DNA of 64,000 nt, taken from NCBI RefSeq assembly GCF_900465345.1, contig NZ_UEGO01000001.1, positions 17,439 to 81,438 on the forward strand, read 5' to 3'. Below, in pieces: positions 53,277 through 62,312 of the stretch (its first letter is position 1; the number at the start of each line of letters is the position of its first letter). A program made the position numbers and the translations under genes. The stretch comes from Asaia bogorensis (lineage in GTDB: Bacteria; Pseudomonadota; Alphaproteobacteria; Acetobacterales; Acetobacteraceae). The notes beneath the pieces were generated by a model. That model saw only the letters and a program-made list of their open reading frames with translations, was not told where the DNA came from and searched no databases.

Positions 53277-54107
53277 TCAAGAGACTGTTTCGTGAGGGAG
53301 CGGTAACCCGACGTCGAGTTCCAGCCCGGCCAGACGCTGCCTGACCAGATCGAGCAGCGCGCTTTCCTCCTCGTGACAAAGCGCCCCTGCCGCTTGCACA
53401 CGGGATTCGAGCCGCGCCTGCATGGCCAGCAGAATATCCGATGTCGCCTCATGCACAGCCTTGCGCCACCACATGAGTGCCTCCTGATCGTCACCACGAT
53501 CGCAAAGCAGGGTCGCATAATTATGTTGCCCCCGGTAATCGCCCTCCTCTGCAGAGCGCCGATACCATGCTTCGGCCTGCGCCCTGTCTTGAGGCACTTC
53601 CCAGCCTTCCTCAAGAAAACGCGCATAAAGATTCATTGATTTGGCGTGCCCCGCCTTTGCGCCTGCCCTGAAAAGGGAGAGTGCCCGCGCCAGATCGCGC
53701 GCCACCCCCATGCCGCGCATGGTCAGAATTGCCAGATTGTAACATCCCCAGGCATCGCCTTTGAGAGCGGCTTGCTCAAAGCAGGCAGCAGCACGGGTCA
53801 GATCCTGCGTGCACCCCCAGCCGAACTGGTAACATCGCCCAAGCATATTCAGGCCGGGTCCAAACCCGGCAAGCGCCGCCCCTTCAAACCATCTGAATGC
53901 AAGGTCAGGGCGGGGGGGCATATACACGCTATCGCGTAACACCTGCCCCCATTGCACCTGTTCGAGTACATGGCCCGCACAGGCTCGTTGACGGATCCTT
54001 TCGATGGCCTCAGGCAGATTACCGCAACGCGCGGCTGTCTCTCTGTGCCCTAGGGCGGCACGACGCCTGCCACGCGCTCCGATACGAACTTGCCTGATAT
54101 GTGCCAT
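53277..54107 (-). CDS. Sel1-repeat protein divergent from a siderophore receptor
   Basis: The protein has about 276 residues and four to five Sel1 repeats (for example LGRCYQFGWGCTQDLTRAAACFEQAALKGDAWGCYNLAI, then ARFLEEGWEVPQDRAQAEAWYRRSA). The N-terminal 60 residues are basic and lack a signal peptide. The start is uncertain: ATG 54107 gives the most natural N-terminus, while ATG 54182 would overlap a TTTCGCAA box. Sel1 proteins often sit beside Fiu/PiuA-type receptors, so a role in iron uptake control is possible; a PiuC-type dioxygenase gene is missing here. Confidence 0.75.
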   Translation of the reverse strand: MAHIRQVRIGARGRRRAALGHRETAARCGNLPEAIERIRQRACAGHVLEQVQWGQVLRDSVYMPPRPDLAFRWFEGAALAGFGPGLNMLGRCYQFGWGCTQDLTRAAACFEQAALKGDAWGCYNLAILTMRGMGVARDLARALSLFRAGAKAGHAKSMNLYARFLEEGWEVPQDRAQAEAWYRRSAEEGDYRGQHNYATLLCDRGDDQEALMWWRKAVHEATSDILLAMQARLESRVQAAGALCHEEESALLDLVRQRLAGLELDVGLPLPHETVS

Positions 54108-54181
54108 GCCGACTGTCAGCAGACGATTAAAGGGCCTGATCAGACTTGATGCGTCGATACCCAGCAGGAACGTTTTAAACA

Positions 54182-54267
54182 TTTCGCAAAAAACTACACA
54201 TGTTTCGCAATAAATCAATTGAGACTTAGTCGCGCTTTCATTAATGAGTTGCGAAATCTTCGCAACT
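54182..54267. promoter_or_regulatory. Fur-like operator array upstream of the siderophore receptor
   Basis: A perfect 9-bp inverted repeat AGTTGCGAA / TTCGCAACT with a 3-nt centre lies at 54247-54267, 20 nt before the receptor ATG. Two further TTTCGCAA copies lie at 54182-54189 and 54203-54210, exactly 21 nt apart. TTGCGAA-N3-TTCGCAA resembles Fur boxes described in alphaproteobacteria such as Caulobacter. Confidence 0.65.
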
Positions 54268-54286
54268 GAATGGAGCGTCGCGCCCG

Positions 54287-56635
54287 ATGCGGTCCCTCTC
54301 GCGCAAATCCCTGTCCCTGTTACCGATGCTCACCGGGATCGTTCTCGGTGCGACTCAAACCCATGCTGCTGACAACAGCCCAGCGGACCGCAAGGACAGA
54401 AAACCCCAGCGGCAGCGGAAGATCGAAAAGCAGAAGGCCGCGGAAAAATCAGATGAGCATATCACCGTGCTCGGCAACGGTTTCAATACGCTCAAGGACC
54501 CGATCGGCCTGTCGCGCATGCCGCAGGATGCGCTGCACACACCGCAGCAGATCAATATCGTACCGCAGATGCTGATGAAGCAGCAGAATGTGAAATCGGT
54601 GGATGAGGCCCTGCGTAACGTGCCGGGTGTGACATCCTCAATTGGCGAGGGTGCAGGCGGCATGAATGGCGACCAGTTCCTGATCCGCGGCTTTCAGGCC
54701 CAGAACGATATCTATCAGGACGGGTTACGCGATTTTGGCGTCTACAGCCGCGATGCGTTCAATCTCGAGACGATCTCGGTCATCAAGGGTCCGTCATCCG
54801 AGGTGTTCGGCAACGGGACGACGGGCGGCGCCATCAATATGGTGACCAAGACCCCCACCCTGCGCGACCACTATGCCGCCGAGTTCAATGGCGGGTCGGG
54901 CTCGTATTATCGGGGCGTCCTCGACGTGAACAAGAAGCTTGATGACCACACGGCATTGCGCATCACCGGCATGGGCAACGAGAACAATATTGTCGGGCGC
55001 GATTTCCTCTATTCGCATCGCTGGGGCATTGCACCCTCCATCGCCTTCGGTCTGGGCAGCAAGGCCACTCTGGTACTGCAATACATGCACCAGCAGGAGA
55101 ACTCGATCCCGGATTTCGGTGTGCCTGTCGTCACGCCACCCGGTGCGAAAACCGGCGGTCCGATCACGCAATACGGCATTCGCCGCACCAATTTCTATGG
55201 CACGGACAACGATCAGAACGCCACCAACGACAACATGGAAACAGCGCGTTTCTCGTACAAGCTCAACGACCATATCAAGTTCTTCGATGATCTGCGCGGT
55301 GGCCAGTTCTACCGGAATTTCGCGGCCTCAAAAGCCACCTGCGACACGACCTGCGTAAACAATTACTTCCTCGGTCATGCCGGTTCAGCGCTCGTTGCCC
55401 GCTCAGGCCCAAACGGCGCCGGAAACGGCAAGGGGCCAGGCACCACCATGGCACCCCTGCCCTATCAGCAGACAAGCTGGTCGGTGCAGAATGTCGGCTC
55501 GATGGTGGCTGATTTCTATACGGGTTTTCTCAAGCATCAGATCGTGACAGGTTTCGATCTCGAACGCGTCAATGATGTGCGCTCGCAATCGACCTATCTC
55601 AAGGCAAAGCCCTATGCCTCGCTAGTCAACCCCAACCCCTATGTCGGCAATCTGCTTCTGGTGCCTGGCGATCTGAATCCGGGTGGTTTGGTCAGCCTCG
55701 GTGCTCTGGGGGCCAAATCACATTCAAACGGCTATGGCTTTGATACCGGCCTGTTCTTCTATGACCAGATCTGGTTCACTGACTGGCTGTCGGTGAAGGG
55801 TGGCTTCCGCTGGGACCGCTGGCAGACCAGCTATAATCTGACGGGCGGCAATGTCGCGACCAATCCTGATATTCACTATCATCAGGTCAGCAGCGTCTTT
55901 AACCCCAATGTCAGCCTCGTCGCGACGCCCGATGCGCATCAGACCTATTATTTCACCTGGGCGACCTCGACCACGCCAAGCGGGATGTATGTCACCAACG
56001 GCTCCGTGCCGATACGTCCCGGCACAAACAGCTTTGCCAGCCCGGAAAAAGCCAATCTCTACGAGATCGGCGCGAAGTACAGCGCCTTTCATGACCGCAT
56101 GGGGTTCACGGCCTCGCTCTTCCGGCTCGAGAAGAACAACGCCATCAACGCCGACCCGGTTACCGGGCAGGTTGAGGGATCAAGCGACCGGCAGCGTAAT
56201 CAGGGGCTTGAGCTTTCCGTCGGTGGCATGATCACACGCCACTGGAACATCTCGGCCACTTACGCCCTGTATGACAGCGATACCCTGGCTTCCGATACGG
56301 CTGCTGCGGTGGGCAAGCAGGTGCAGTATGTGCCCCATAATCAGGCAACTCTCTGGTCGGTCTACGAGGCCTTCCCGAATACGCCGTACAATCTCTCATT
56401 TGGTGGCGGCATGACATGGCGCCAGCATGTCTGGCTCAACACGACCAACACCTTAAAAGTCCCGGCCAATCTGGACTTCGATGCCGTGATTTCCCATCGT
56501 CTGGGCCAGCACTGGAAAATTGCGCTGAATGGCTACAATCTGGCCAATCGCCTGAACTACCAGAGCCTGTTTTCCAACCGCGCCACCCCTTCGGCCGGCC
56601 GCTCCTTCCTTGGCCAGATCAGCATGAGCTACTGA
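54287..56635 (+). CDS. TonB-dependent catecholate siderophore receptor (Fiu-like)
   Basis: The 782-residue outer-membrane protein has a signal peptide (LSLLPMLTGIVLGATQTHAA). The plug reads RMPQDALHTPQQINIVPQ ... VDEALRNVPGVTSSIGEGAGG ... FLIRGFQAQNDIYQDGLRD, then IKGPSSEVFGNGTTGGAINM. A 22-strand barrel ends in a C-terminal tyrosine (GQISMSY). The plug type is that of Fiu-like receptors for monomeric catecholates. The ligand is inferred only by family. A Fur-like palindrome overlaps its promoter region. Confidence 0.92.
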   Translation: MRSLSRKSLSLLPMLTGIVLGATQTHAADNSPADRKDRKPQRQRKIEKQKAAEKSDEHITVLGNGFNTLKDPIGLSRMPQDALHTPQQINIVPQMLMKQQNVKSVDEALRNVPGVTSSIGEGAGGMNGDQFLIRGFQAQNDIYQDGLRDFGVYSRDAFNLETISVIKGPSSEVFGNGTTGGAINMVTKTPTLRDHYAAEFNGGSGSYYRGVLDVNKKLDDHTALRITGMGNENNIVGRDFLYSHRWGIAPSIAFGLGSKATLVLQYMHQQENSIPDFGVPVVTPPGAKTGGPITQYGIRRTNFYGTDNDQNATNDNMETARFSYKLNDHIKFFDDLRGGQFYRNFAASKATCDTTCVNNYFLGHAGSALVARSGPNGAGNGKGPGTTMAPLPYQQTSWSVQNVGSMVADFYTGFLKHQIVTGFDLERVNDVRSQSTYLKAKPYASLVNPNPYVGNLLLVPGDLNPGGLVSLGALGAKSHSNGYGFDTGLFFYDQIWFTDWLSVKGGFRWDRWQTSYNLTGGNVATNPDIHYHQVSSVFNPNVSLVATPDAHQTYYFTWATSTTPSGMYVTNGSVPIRPGTNSFASPEKANLYEIGAKYSAFHDRMGFTASLFRLEKNNAINADPVTGQVEGSSDRQRNQGLELSVGGMITRHWNISATYALYDSDTLASDTAAAVGKQVQYVPHNQATLWSVYEAFPNTPYNLSFGGGMTWRQHVWLNTTNTLKVPANLDFDAVISHRLGQHWKIALNGYNLANRLNYQSLFSNRATPSAGRSFLGQISMSY

Positions 56636-56651
56636 TCTGGTCAGGTCTCAT

Positions 56652-56682
56652 CCCTTCCCATGTCAAGCCGCCGTGGGAAGGG
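56652..56682 (+). terminator. Hairpin after the siderophore receptor gene
   Basis: CCCTTCCCA and TGGGAAGGG form a perfect 9-bp stem with a 13-nt loop, 16 nt after the stop. No T-run follows. Confidence 0.5.
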
Positions 56683-56717
56683 CGATATTGCCGGCTCGGA
56701 GCCTGCAGGGCGGTAGA

Positions 56718-56948
56718 TCAGGCATAGAGACGCGCGGAATGCACCTGATGCGCGAGGGCTGACTTCATGCCTTTTGACCAGATCCCCCTGTGATCGCGTC
56801 CAGGAAAAGACCCGGTGACCATGTTTTTTCCGGGCGCCTTGCTGGAATCGGATGCAATCCGATGAAGATACCATGACACCAAGCCCGACTTGGACGGGCT
56901 GGCTCGGCCATTCTTGATAGGCGTTGCGGCCCGACCTGCGCTATGCAA
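56718..56948 (-). other. Doubtful 76-codon open frame in the gap before trhO
   Basis: The 351-nt gap 56636-56986 holds a hairpin and this open frame. The predicted peptide has a plausible look (GLVSWYLHRIASDSSKAPGK, later DHRGIWSKGMKSALAHQV). Codon bias is weaker than in neighbouring genes and I see no ribosome site for any start. I cannot assign a family. Confidence 0.25.
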
Positions 56949-56986
56949 CCGGCAACGTCATTTTCAAGGTTTCAGGGACAGTCATC

Positions 56987-57919
56987 ATGTCGCAGCCGCC
57001 GGTCTGCATCGCCGCCCTTTATCGCTTCACCCCTTTTGCCGATCCTGCCGCTTTGCGGGCATCGCTGCTTGAGGCCTGCCTGCAGCACGGCATCAGGGGG
57101 ACGCTGCTTCTGGCACGAGAAGGGATAAACGGCACCATTGCAGGCAGCGCCGAGGGCATCGAGTCCATTCTGGCCCATATTCGCAGCCTTCCCGGCTGCG
57201 ATGCGCTGGAGTGGAAACTCTCTTGGGACGACACCATGCCCTTCAACCGCATGAAGGTGCGTCTCAAGCGCGAAATCGTCACGATGGGTCAGCCCGATAT
57301 CGACCCGCTGGCCGGTGTAGGGCGCTACGTTCCCGCCACCGAGTGGAACGCGCTGATTTCCGATCCCGATACCATCCTCATCGATACGCGAAACGACTAT
57401 GAAGTGGCGGTAGGCACCTTCAAGGGCGCCATCGATCCCGACATTCAGAGCTTTCGTGAATTTCCCGACTGGTTTCGTGCCCGACGCGCTGCGCTGAAAG
57501 CCGAAGGCCGCAAGCCTAAAATCGCCATGTTCTGCACAGGCGGCATACGCTGCGAAAAATCGACTGCCTTCGCCCTCTCCGAAGGGGTTGAGGATGTCTA
57601 TCACCTCAAGGGCGGCATCCTGAAATATCTGGAGGATGTGCCTGAAGCTGAAAGCCTGTGGGAAGGCGAGTGTTTCGTGTTCGACCAGCGTGTGACCGTG
57701 CGCCACGGGCTGGAACCCGGCGCCTATGATCTGTGTCACGCCTGCCGTCGCCCGGTATCGGCACAGGACAAGACATCACCGCTGTTCATTGACGGAATCC
57801 AGTGCCCCGCCTGTGCGGCCGAACGTACCGATGAACAGCGCGCGCGTTATGCCGCGCGCCAGCATCAGGAAGATCTTGCCCGTGCGCGCGGTACCCATCA
57901 CATCGGCGGTGACGCCTGA
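56987..57919 (+). CDS. trhO: tRNA uridine 5-oxyacetic acid/hydroxylation protein TrhO (rhodanese family)
   Basis: The 310-residue protein hydroxylates wobble U34 of tRNA without a prephenate partner. The N-terminal acylphosphatase-like domain has [16 protein letters not shown]. The rhodanese domain has [11 protein letters not shown]-like [14 protein letters not shown] and the active site [10 protein letters not shown] with Cys183. The C-terminal CHACRRPV and CPACAAER cysteine pairs suggest a zinc knuckle. ATG 56987 follows AGGGA. E. coli YceA is the model. Confidence 0.93.
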   Translation: MSQPPVCIAALYRFTPFADPAALRASLLEACLQHGIRGTLLLAREGINGTIAGSAEGIESILAHIRSLPGCDALEWKLSWDDTMPFNRMKVRLKREIVTMGQPDIDPLAGVGRYVPATEWNALISDPDTILIDTRNDYEVAVGTFKGAIDPDIQSFREFPDWFRARRAALKAEGRKPKIAMFCTGGIRCEKSTAFALSEGVEDVYHLKGGILKYLEDVPEAESLWEGECFVFDQRVTVRHGLEPGAYDLCHACRRPVSAQDKTSPLFIDGIQCPACAAERTDEQRARYAARQHQEDLARARGTHHIGGDA

Positions 57920-57980
57920 ACGGGCAAAACATCCCCTGACGGAACAACGCCTGACGAAACACTGCCTGAAGGAGATCACC

Positions 57981-58265
57981 ATGACTGACGAGCCATCCGG
58001 GTATCACTGGGCCTCCGATCCATGGTTCACCAACGCCCTCGACCGCTTCATCGAGGAACGCGACAAGGGGCGCACAACCCTCACCCTGGATCTGGAGGCT
58101 ATCGAGGCCAGTATCTTCAACGGTGACGGCGCCGCCTATCGTCTGATGGAGGCTATGGCGAGCGTCATACGTGAGGAGGGCCATGACGGCTGTCGTGGCG
58201 CACCACGCGTTCTTTTGGCAACGCTTCAGCGCCTGAGCGAGCTCAAGGGTAGGGAAACACCGTAA
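57981..58265 (+). CDS. Small protein of unknown function
   Basis: The 94-residue soluble acidic protein has GGAG well placed before the ATG. Sequence features are GYHWASDPWFTNALDRFIEE, TTLTLDLEAIEASIFNGDGAAYRLME and a C-terminal helix LLATLQRLSELKG. No family is recognised. It lies 61 nt after trhO and may be cotranscribed with it. Confidence 0.7.
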   Translation: MTDEPSGYHWASDPWFTNALDRFIEERDKGRTTLTLDLEAIEASIFNGDGAAYRLMEAMASVIREEGHDGCRGAPRVLLATLQRLSELKGRETP

Positions 58266-58291
58266 TCAACAGGCGCTCGGAATAGTGTGTA

Positions 58292-58350
58292 TGGGGCGTC
58301 GCCCCACACCCCACCAAAGGACGGTCGTCCTTTGGAAACCTGTCTGCGGG
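58292..58350. repeat. Multi-hairpin intergenic repeat, copy D (inverted orientation)
   Basis: TGGGGC/GCCCCA (58292-58306) and CCAAAGGACG/CGTCCTTTGG (58314-58335), followed by AAACCTGTCTGCGGGG, are the reverse complement of the right half of copies A-C. The first two modules are missing. It lies between converging genes. Confidence 0.85.
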
Positions 58351-58399
58351 GGTAGGACGCGGGAGTAACGCCGTCTTTCAGAATTGCGAGGCGAGGCTA

Positions 58400-59485
58400 T
58401 CAGAGCAGGCGGGCGAGTTTCAGGAACACCCAGGTCAGGATCATGGCGATAAAGCACACGGCTCCGGCTTCGAGCGTCCCATAGGCGCCGCCCGCGAGAT
58501 ACATCCCGCCTGTATTCATGCCAAAGAACCCGGTCACCAATGTTGCTGGGAACATGAGGATGGTGGCCGCCGTCAGAATATAAAGACGCCTGTTGGTTTC
58601 TTCCGCCTGTGACGACCCGAGCTCGTCCTGCAGCGAGCGGGCACGATCCAGCAGAGCGATCATGTCATCGAGCGCAGCGTGAACCTGACGCTCGGTACGG
58701 TCACGCAATTCATCCTCGGCCCATTCGGGCAATTCGAGATCCTCGTCGCGCAATACGCGATCGATGGGAGTAACCACACGCCGCAATTCGGTGGCACGGC
58801 GTCGGCCCTTACCCACAATACCGCCAAGATGACCCAGATCGGTGCGGCGCTCGATCAGCAGCAGCGCGTCCTCGGCGCGGTCCAGCTCGTCATCCAGCTT
58901 GCCGATCTGACGGCGCACACTGCCGGTAAATTCGCGAAGGGCGCGGTCGATCACACCCGCAGGGCTGCGGGGAATGGAGTCCGCACGAAGAGTGCGAAAA
59001 GCCGCACCGAGCACGGGAATGGGGTTGCGCCGCGTGGTGATAAGAAGATCGGGACGCATGGCAAAGCGCCAGGCGCAGATATCGCGATCCTCTTCCGAAA
59101 CGGCATCGTCAAACGCAGGCAAGGCCCCCCAGACCAGCCCGGGCATGGCTTCCAGCATGACACCATATTCCGTCTCGGCCAGCATGGCACTAACATCCTC
59201 GGGCAGGCAAGGCAGGGTCGCCACATGCTGTCTGGCCGAGCTGTGCACCGTGTCGAAATGGAGCCATGCCCAGCTTTCCGAGGGCTTGGGATAATTCGAG
59301 GGCGGCGTGCGGTCGTTGAGCAGGCTCTCGATTTCATGCGGCTCAAGCGGCGAGGGGTCCTCACCCGGCCGGGCCCTTACGGCCCAGACCAGCCCATTGG
59401 CAATGCCATGGGGCAGCGCGCCTGACGGCTTCATATCCTGGCCCGCCACAACGGAGAACGGCATCTGTGAGCGTGTGTTGGACAT
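58400..59485 (-). CDS. zntB: ZntB-type CorA-superfamily zinc transporter
   Basis: The protein has 361 residues from the ATG at 59485, which has GGAGG upstream. A long N-terminal soluble domain and coiled stalk are followed by two membrane helices and the motif GFFGMNTGGMYL, typical of ZntB rather than Mg-type CorA (YGMNF in the 12-kb gene). ZntB moves Zn2+ (family members also Cd2+). It converges on the small unknown gene across repeat copy D. Confidence 0.88.
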   Translation of the reverse strand: MSNTRSQMPFSVVAGQDMKPSGALPHGIANGLVWAVRARPGEDPSPLEPHEIESLLNDRTPPSNYPKPSESWAWLHFDTVHSSARQHVATLPCLPEDVSAMLAETEYGVMLEAMPGLVWGALPAFDDAVSEEDRDICAWRFAMRPDLLITTRRNPIPVLGAAFRTLRADSIPRSPAGVIDRALREFTGSVRRQIGKLDDELDRAEDALLLIERRTDLGHLGGIVGKGRRRATELRRVVTPIDRVLRDEDLELPEWAEDELRDRTERQVHAALDDMIALLDRARSLQDELGSSQAEETNRRLYILTAATILMFPATLVTGFFGMNTGGMYLAGGAYGTLEAGAVCFIAMILTWVFLKLARLL

Positions 59486-59694
59486 GCCATCCTCCATCCT
59501 GAGGAAATCTTTGTTCTGGGCGAACGCTGTTCGCTGTCTCGCATGGGTGAGGAGCCCAGGCAACCGCTTTCAAAGCTTAATGTGGCCGCAAGGAAACCGG
59601 AACGCCGCCGGTTTGTTACCAGTTCATCAAGATGTCCCGCAAAACGAACAATCAAGCCTGACATCGTTACCCCGTTTTTCGACAGGAGCCTGTC

Positions 59695-60066
59695 ATGAAA
59701 CACGTATTCAAAGCCGCTCTGGCCGTCTCTGCCCTGCTTGTCGCCCCCGCTCTGACCCCGGTCCCTGCCTTCGCACAGGCCACCACGGCCACTGACAGCG
59801 AGCAGGCACCTTCGGCCCAGAAGGCAGAAACGCTCAAGAACCAGTCGACCCAGATCCACAACCCGACCGAGCAGAACAAGACGTTCAAGAACCAGATGAA
59901 CGAGCAGCCAGACCCCAAGGCACCGAACGCGCCCACGGGCACGGCAGCGCCGACGGGTCAGACCTCGGAGAAAATGCCCATCTCATCGCCCCAGCATGAG
60001 AAGGCCTCCAAACACAAGCACAGCATGAAAAGCATGAAGATGTCAGACAAATCGGCCCAGCAGTAA
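59695..60066 (+). CDS. Small exported His/Lys/Met-rich protein
   Basis: The 123-residue protein has a signal peptide (MKHVFKAALAVSALLVAPAL... to AFA). The mature part is a disordered-looking, Gln/Pro/Thr/Asn-rich chain. Its tail has HEKASKHKHSMKSMKMSDK, with three His and three Met among many Lys. The tail could bind metal or simply be basic; no domain is recognised. It is divergent from zntB (209 nt) and followed by a terminator before ahcY. Confidence 0.65.
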   Translation: MKHVFKAALAVSALLVAPALTPVPAFAQATTATDSEQAPSAQKAETLKNQSTQIHNPTEQNKTFKNQMNEQPDPKAPNAPTGTAAPTGQTSEKMPISSPQHEKASKHKHSMKSMKMSDKSAQQ

Positions 60067-60103
60067 GGTTTGTCCCCAACGGCCCTGCCGTTGGCGCATC
60101 AGC

Positions 60104-60142
60104 AAAAGGCGTCTGATCCTGCGCGGGTCAGGCGCCTTTTTT
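60104..60142 (+). terminator. Terminator after the small exported protein gene
   Basis: AAGGCGTCTGA and TCAGGCGCCTT form a stem of 11 bp with one mismatch and an 11-nt loop, followed by a T-run. Confidence 0.88.
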
Positions 60143-60213
60143 CATGCGCGCTGGCCCAAAGCAGGAACTCGCTCTATACAAATGCCCATCACCAGAGAAA
60201 CAAGGGTTTCAGA

Positions 60214-61503
60214 ATGACCGATTACAAGGTGCGCGACATCGCCCTGGCCGAATGGGGCCGCAAGGAAATCTCCATTGCCGAGGGCGAAATGCCCGGCCTG
60301 ATGGCGCTCCGCGAGGAATACGGCGCCAGCCAGCCGCTCAAGGGCGCGCGCATTGCGGGCTGTCTGCACATGACCATCCAGACTGCCGTGCTGATCGAGA
60401 CGCTGACGGCTCTGGGCGCGACCGTGCGCTGGTCGTCCTGCAACATCTTCTCGACCCAGGACCAGGCTGCTGCCGCCATCGCCGCGACCGGCGTGCCGGT
60501 CTTCGCCTGGAAGGGCCTGAGCGAGGAAGAATTCTGGTGGTGCATCGAGCAGACCATCAAGGGTCCCGATGGCTGGACGCCGAACATGATCCTCGATGAC
60601 GGCGGCGACCTGACCGTGCTCATGCACGACAAGTACCCCGAAATGCTGAACGACGTGCGCGGCCTGTCCGAAGAGACGACCACGGGCGTGCATCGCCTGT
60701 GGGAAATGGCGAAGAAGGGCACGCTGAAGGTTCCGGCCATCAACGTGAATGACAGCGTCACCAAGTCGAAATTCGACAATCTCTATGGCTGCCGCGAGAG
60801 CCTGGTGGACGCCATCCGCCGTGGTACCGACGTCATGATGGCCGGCAAGGTTGCCGTGGTTGCCGGTTACGGCGACGTGGGCAAGGGCTCGGCCGCCTCG
60901 CTGCGCAATGCAGGCTGCCGCGTGCTCGTGACCGAAGTCGATCCGATCTGCGCCCTTCAGGCCGCGATGGAAGGCTATGAGGTCGTGACGATGGAAGCCG
61001 CCGCACCGCGTGGCGATATCTTCGTGACCTGCACGGGCAATGTCGACATCATCACCGTCGAGCATATGCGCGAGATGAAGCACCGCGCCATCGTGTGCAA
61101 TATCGGGCATTTCGACAGCGAAATCCAGGTCGAGGCCCTGCGCAACTACAAGTGGGACAACGTCAAGCCGCAGGTTGACGAGATCGAATTCCCCGACGGC
61201 AAGCGCATCATCCTGCTGTCTGAAGGCCGCCTCGTGAACCTTGGCAATGCCACGGGTCACCCCTCCTTCGTGATGTCGGCCTCCTTCACCAACCAGACCC
61301 TGGCGCAGATCGAACTCTGGACGGCAAAGCCGGGCCAGTACGACGTCAAGGTCTACACCCTGCCGAAGAAGCTGGACGAGAAGGTAGCCGCGCTGCATCT
61401 CGCCAAGGTCGGTGCCGAGCTGAGCAAGATGAGCGACAAGCAGGCCGATTACATCGGCGTGCCGGTTGCCGGTCCGTTCAAGCACGAAGAATACCGCTAC
61501 TAA
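60214..61503 (+). CDS. ahcY: Adenosylhomocysteinase (SAH hydrolase)
   Basis: The 429-residue NAD-containing enzyme splits S-adenosylhomocysteine to homocysteine and adenosine and so relieves product inhibition of methyltransferases. Signatures are [53 protein letters not shown] and [14 protein letters not shown] (NAD site), ending KHEEYRY as usual. ATG 60214 lies 11 nt after CAAGGG; the open frame upstream runs through the terminator and is not coding. I do not see the SAH riboswitch pattern upstream. Confidence 0.97.
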   Translation: MTDYKVRDIALAEWGRKEISIAEGEMPGLMALREEYGASQPLKGARIAGCLHMTIQTAVLIETLTALGATVRWSSCNIFSTQDQAAAAIAATGVPVFAWKGLSEEEFWWCIEQTIKGPDGWTPNMILDDGGDLTVLMHDKYPEMLNDVRGLSEETTTGVHRLWEMAKKGTLKVPAINVNDSVTKSKFDNLYGCRESLVDAIRRGTDVMMAGKVAVVAGYGDVGKGSAASLRNAGCRVLVTEVDPICALQAAMEGYEVVTMEAAAPRGDIFVTCTGNVDIITVEHMREMKHRAIVCNIGHFDSEIQVEALRNYKWDNVKPQVDEIEFPDGKRIILLSEGRLVNLGNATGHPSFVMSASFTNQTLAQIELWTAKPGQYDVKVYTLPKKLDEKVAALHLAKVGAELSKMSDKQADYIGVPVAGPFKHEEYRY

Positions 61504-61512
61504 GAGGGTTAC

Positions 61513-61618
61513 GCAGGGCTCAGCCCTGCAAACCGCTGGAGGGCTGGCCCCTCTGGCAACCCTTTAAGCGGGGATGAAAGGGGGTTACCCCTTTCCGGGG
61601 AGCGGGGCAGAGCCCCGC
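61513..61618. repeat. Multi-hairpin intergenic repeat, copy E (divergent sequence)
   Basis: GCAGGGCT/AGCCCTGC (61513-61529), GAAAGGGG/CCCCTTTC (61576-61595) and GCGGGGC/GCCCCGC (61602-61618) follow the same module order as copy A with changed stem sequences. This is the only copy between two genes in the same direction (ahcY and the SCO gene). Confidence 0.78.
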
Positions 61619-61640
61619 CTCTTCCACAAGGGAGACGTGC

Positions 61641-62312
61641 ATGGCCCGAAAACGCTCCGCCCCCAGACCTGCTCAATCGAAACAACCCGGATCCCGATGG
61701 GCTGCATTACGCCTCTGGGCCATGCCCACGCTGATCATTGCCGGACTGTTTGCCGGTATCATCGGATGGCAGACCCTGACCGCCCATCGGCACACAACAC
61801 AAATTGGCGGGCCCTATAGCCTGATCGACAGCGCCAATCATCCAACCACCCAGGCGCGTTTCGCCGGGCGTCAGACCCTCATCTATTTCGGCTATACACA
61901 CTGCCTCGACGTCTGCCCGTTGACGCTCGCAACAGTGGCGCAGGCCTATACGCTGCTTCCGCCCGGAACACAGCGCCCCGTCCCGCTCTTCATCACACTC
62001 GATCCAGAGCGCGACCGTCCCGAGGATATCGGGGTCTATACGCGGCGCTTCTCACCCGAGATCATCGGTCTGACAGGCACAACCGCCCAGATTGATGCTG
62101 TCGCCAAGGCCTTTCACGTGACGTCCCATGTGACCGTGGACCCCATGGCAGGCCATGACAGGGGTGATGAGGGAATGGGGGATTACCGGATCGATCATTC
62201 CTCCGTGCTCTATCTGATGGACGGCCAGAATCACCTTCAGGCCATCCTGCCGGCTGATTCGAGCCCCGCCACGGTGGCCCATAATCTCGCACCCTATCTA
62301 GCGCAGCGCTGA
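61641..62312 (+). CDS. SCO-family copper/redox protein
   Basis: The 223-residue protein has an N-terminal membrane anchor (ALRLWAMPTLIIAGLFAGIIGW). The thioredoxin-fold domain contains YFGYTHCLDVCPLTLATVAQ (CxxxCP copper site) and the conserved His in RIDHSSVLYLMD. SCO proteins deliver copper to terminal oxidase or work as thiol reductases outside the inner membrane. ATG 61641 follows GGGAG. The 3' end overlaps the converging PepSY gene by 15 nt. Confidence 0.9.
   Translation: MARKRSAPRPAQSKQPGSRWAALRLWAMPTLIIAGLFAGIIGWQTLTAHRHTTQIGGPYSLIDSANHPTTQARFAGRQTLIYFGYTHCLDVCPLTLATVAQAYTLLPPGTQRPVPLFITLDPERDRPEDIGVYTRRFSPEIIGLTGTTAQIDAVAKAFHVTSHVTVDPMAGHDRGDEGMGDYRIDHSSVLYLMDGQNHLQAILPADSSPATVAHNLAPYLAQR

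Noticed and set aside
60067-60213. A possible SAH riboswitch before ahcY
   Set aside because: The region contains the terminator of the previous gene and about 70 nt of leader; I could not find the conserved SAH-riboswitch core.
60142-61485. A 447-codon open frame on the minus strand
   Set aside because: It is antisense to ahcY and has the His/Asp-rich composition of a shadow frame.
62094-62130. A fourth parS-like site (TTTCACGTGACG near 62110)
   Set aside because: Only the central CACGTGA core fits; the outer arms do not match parS.
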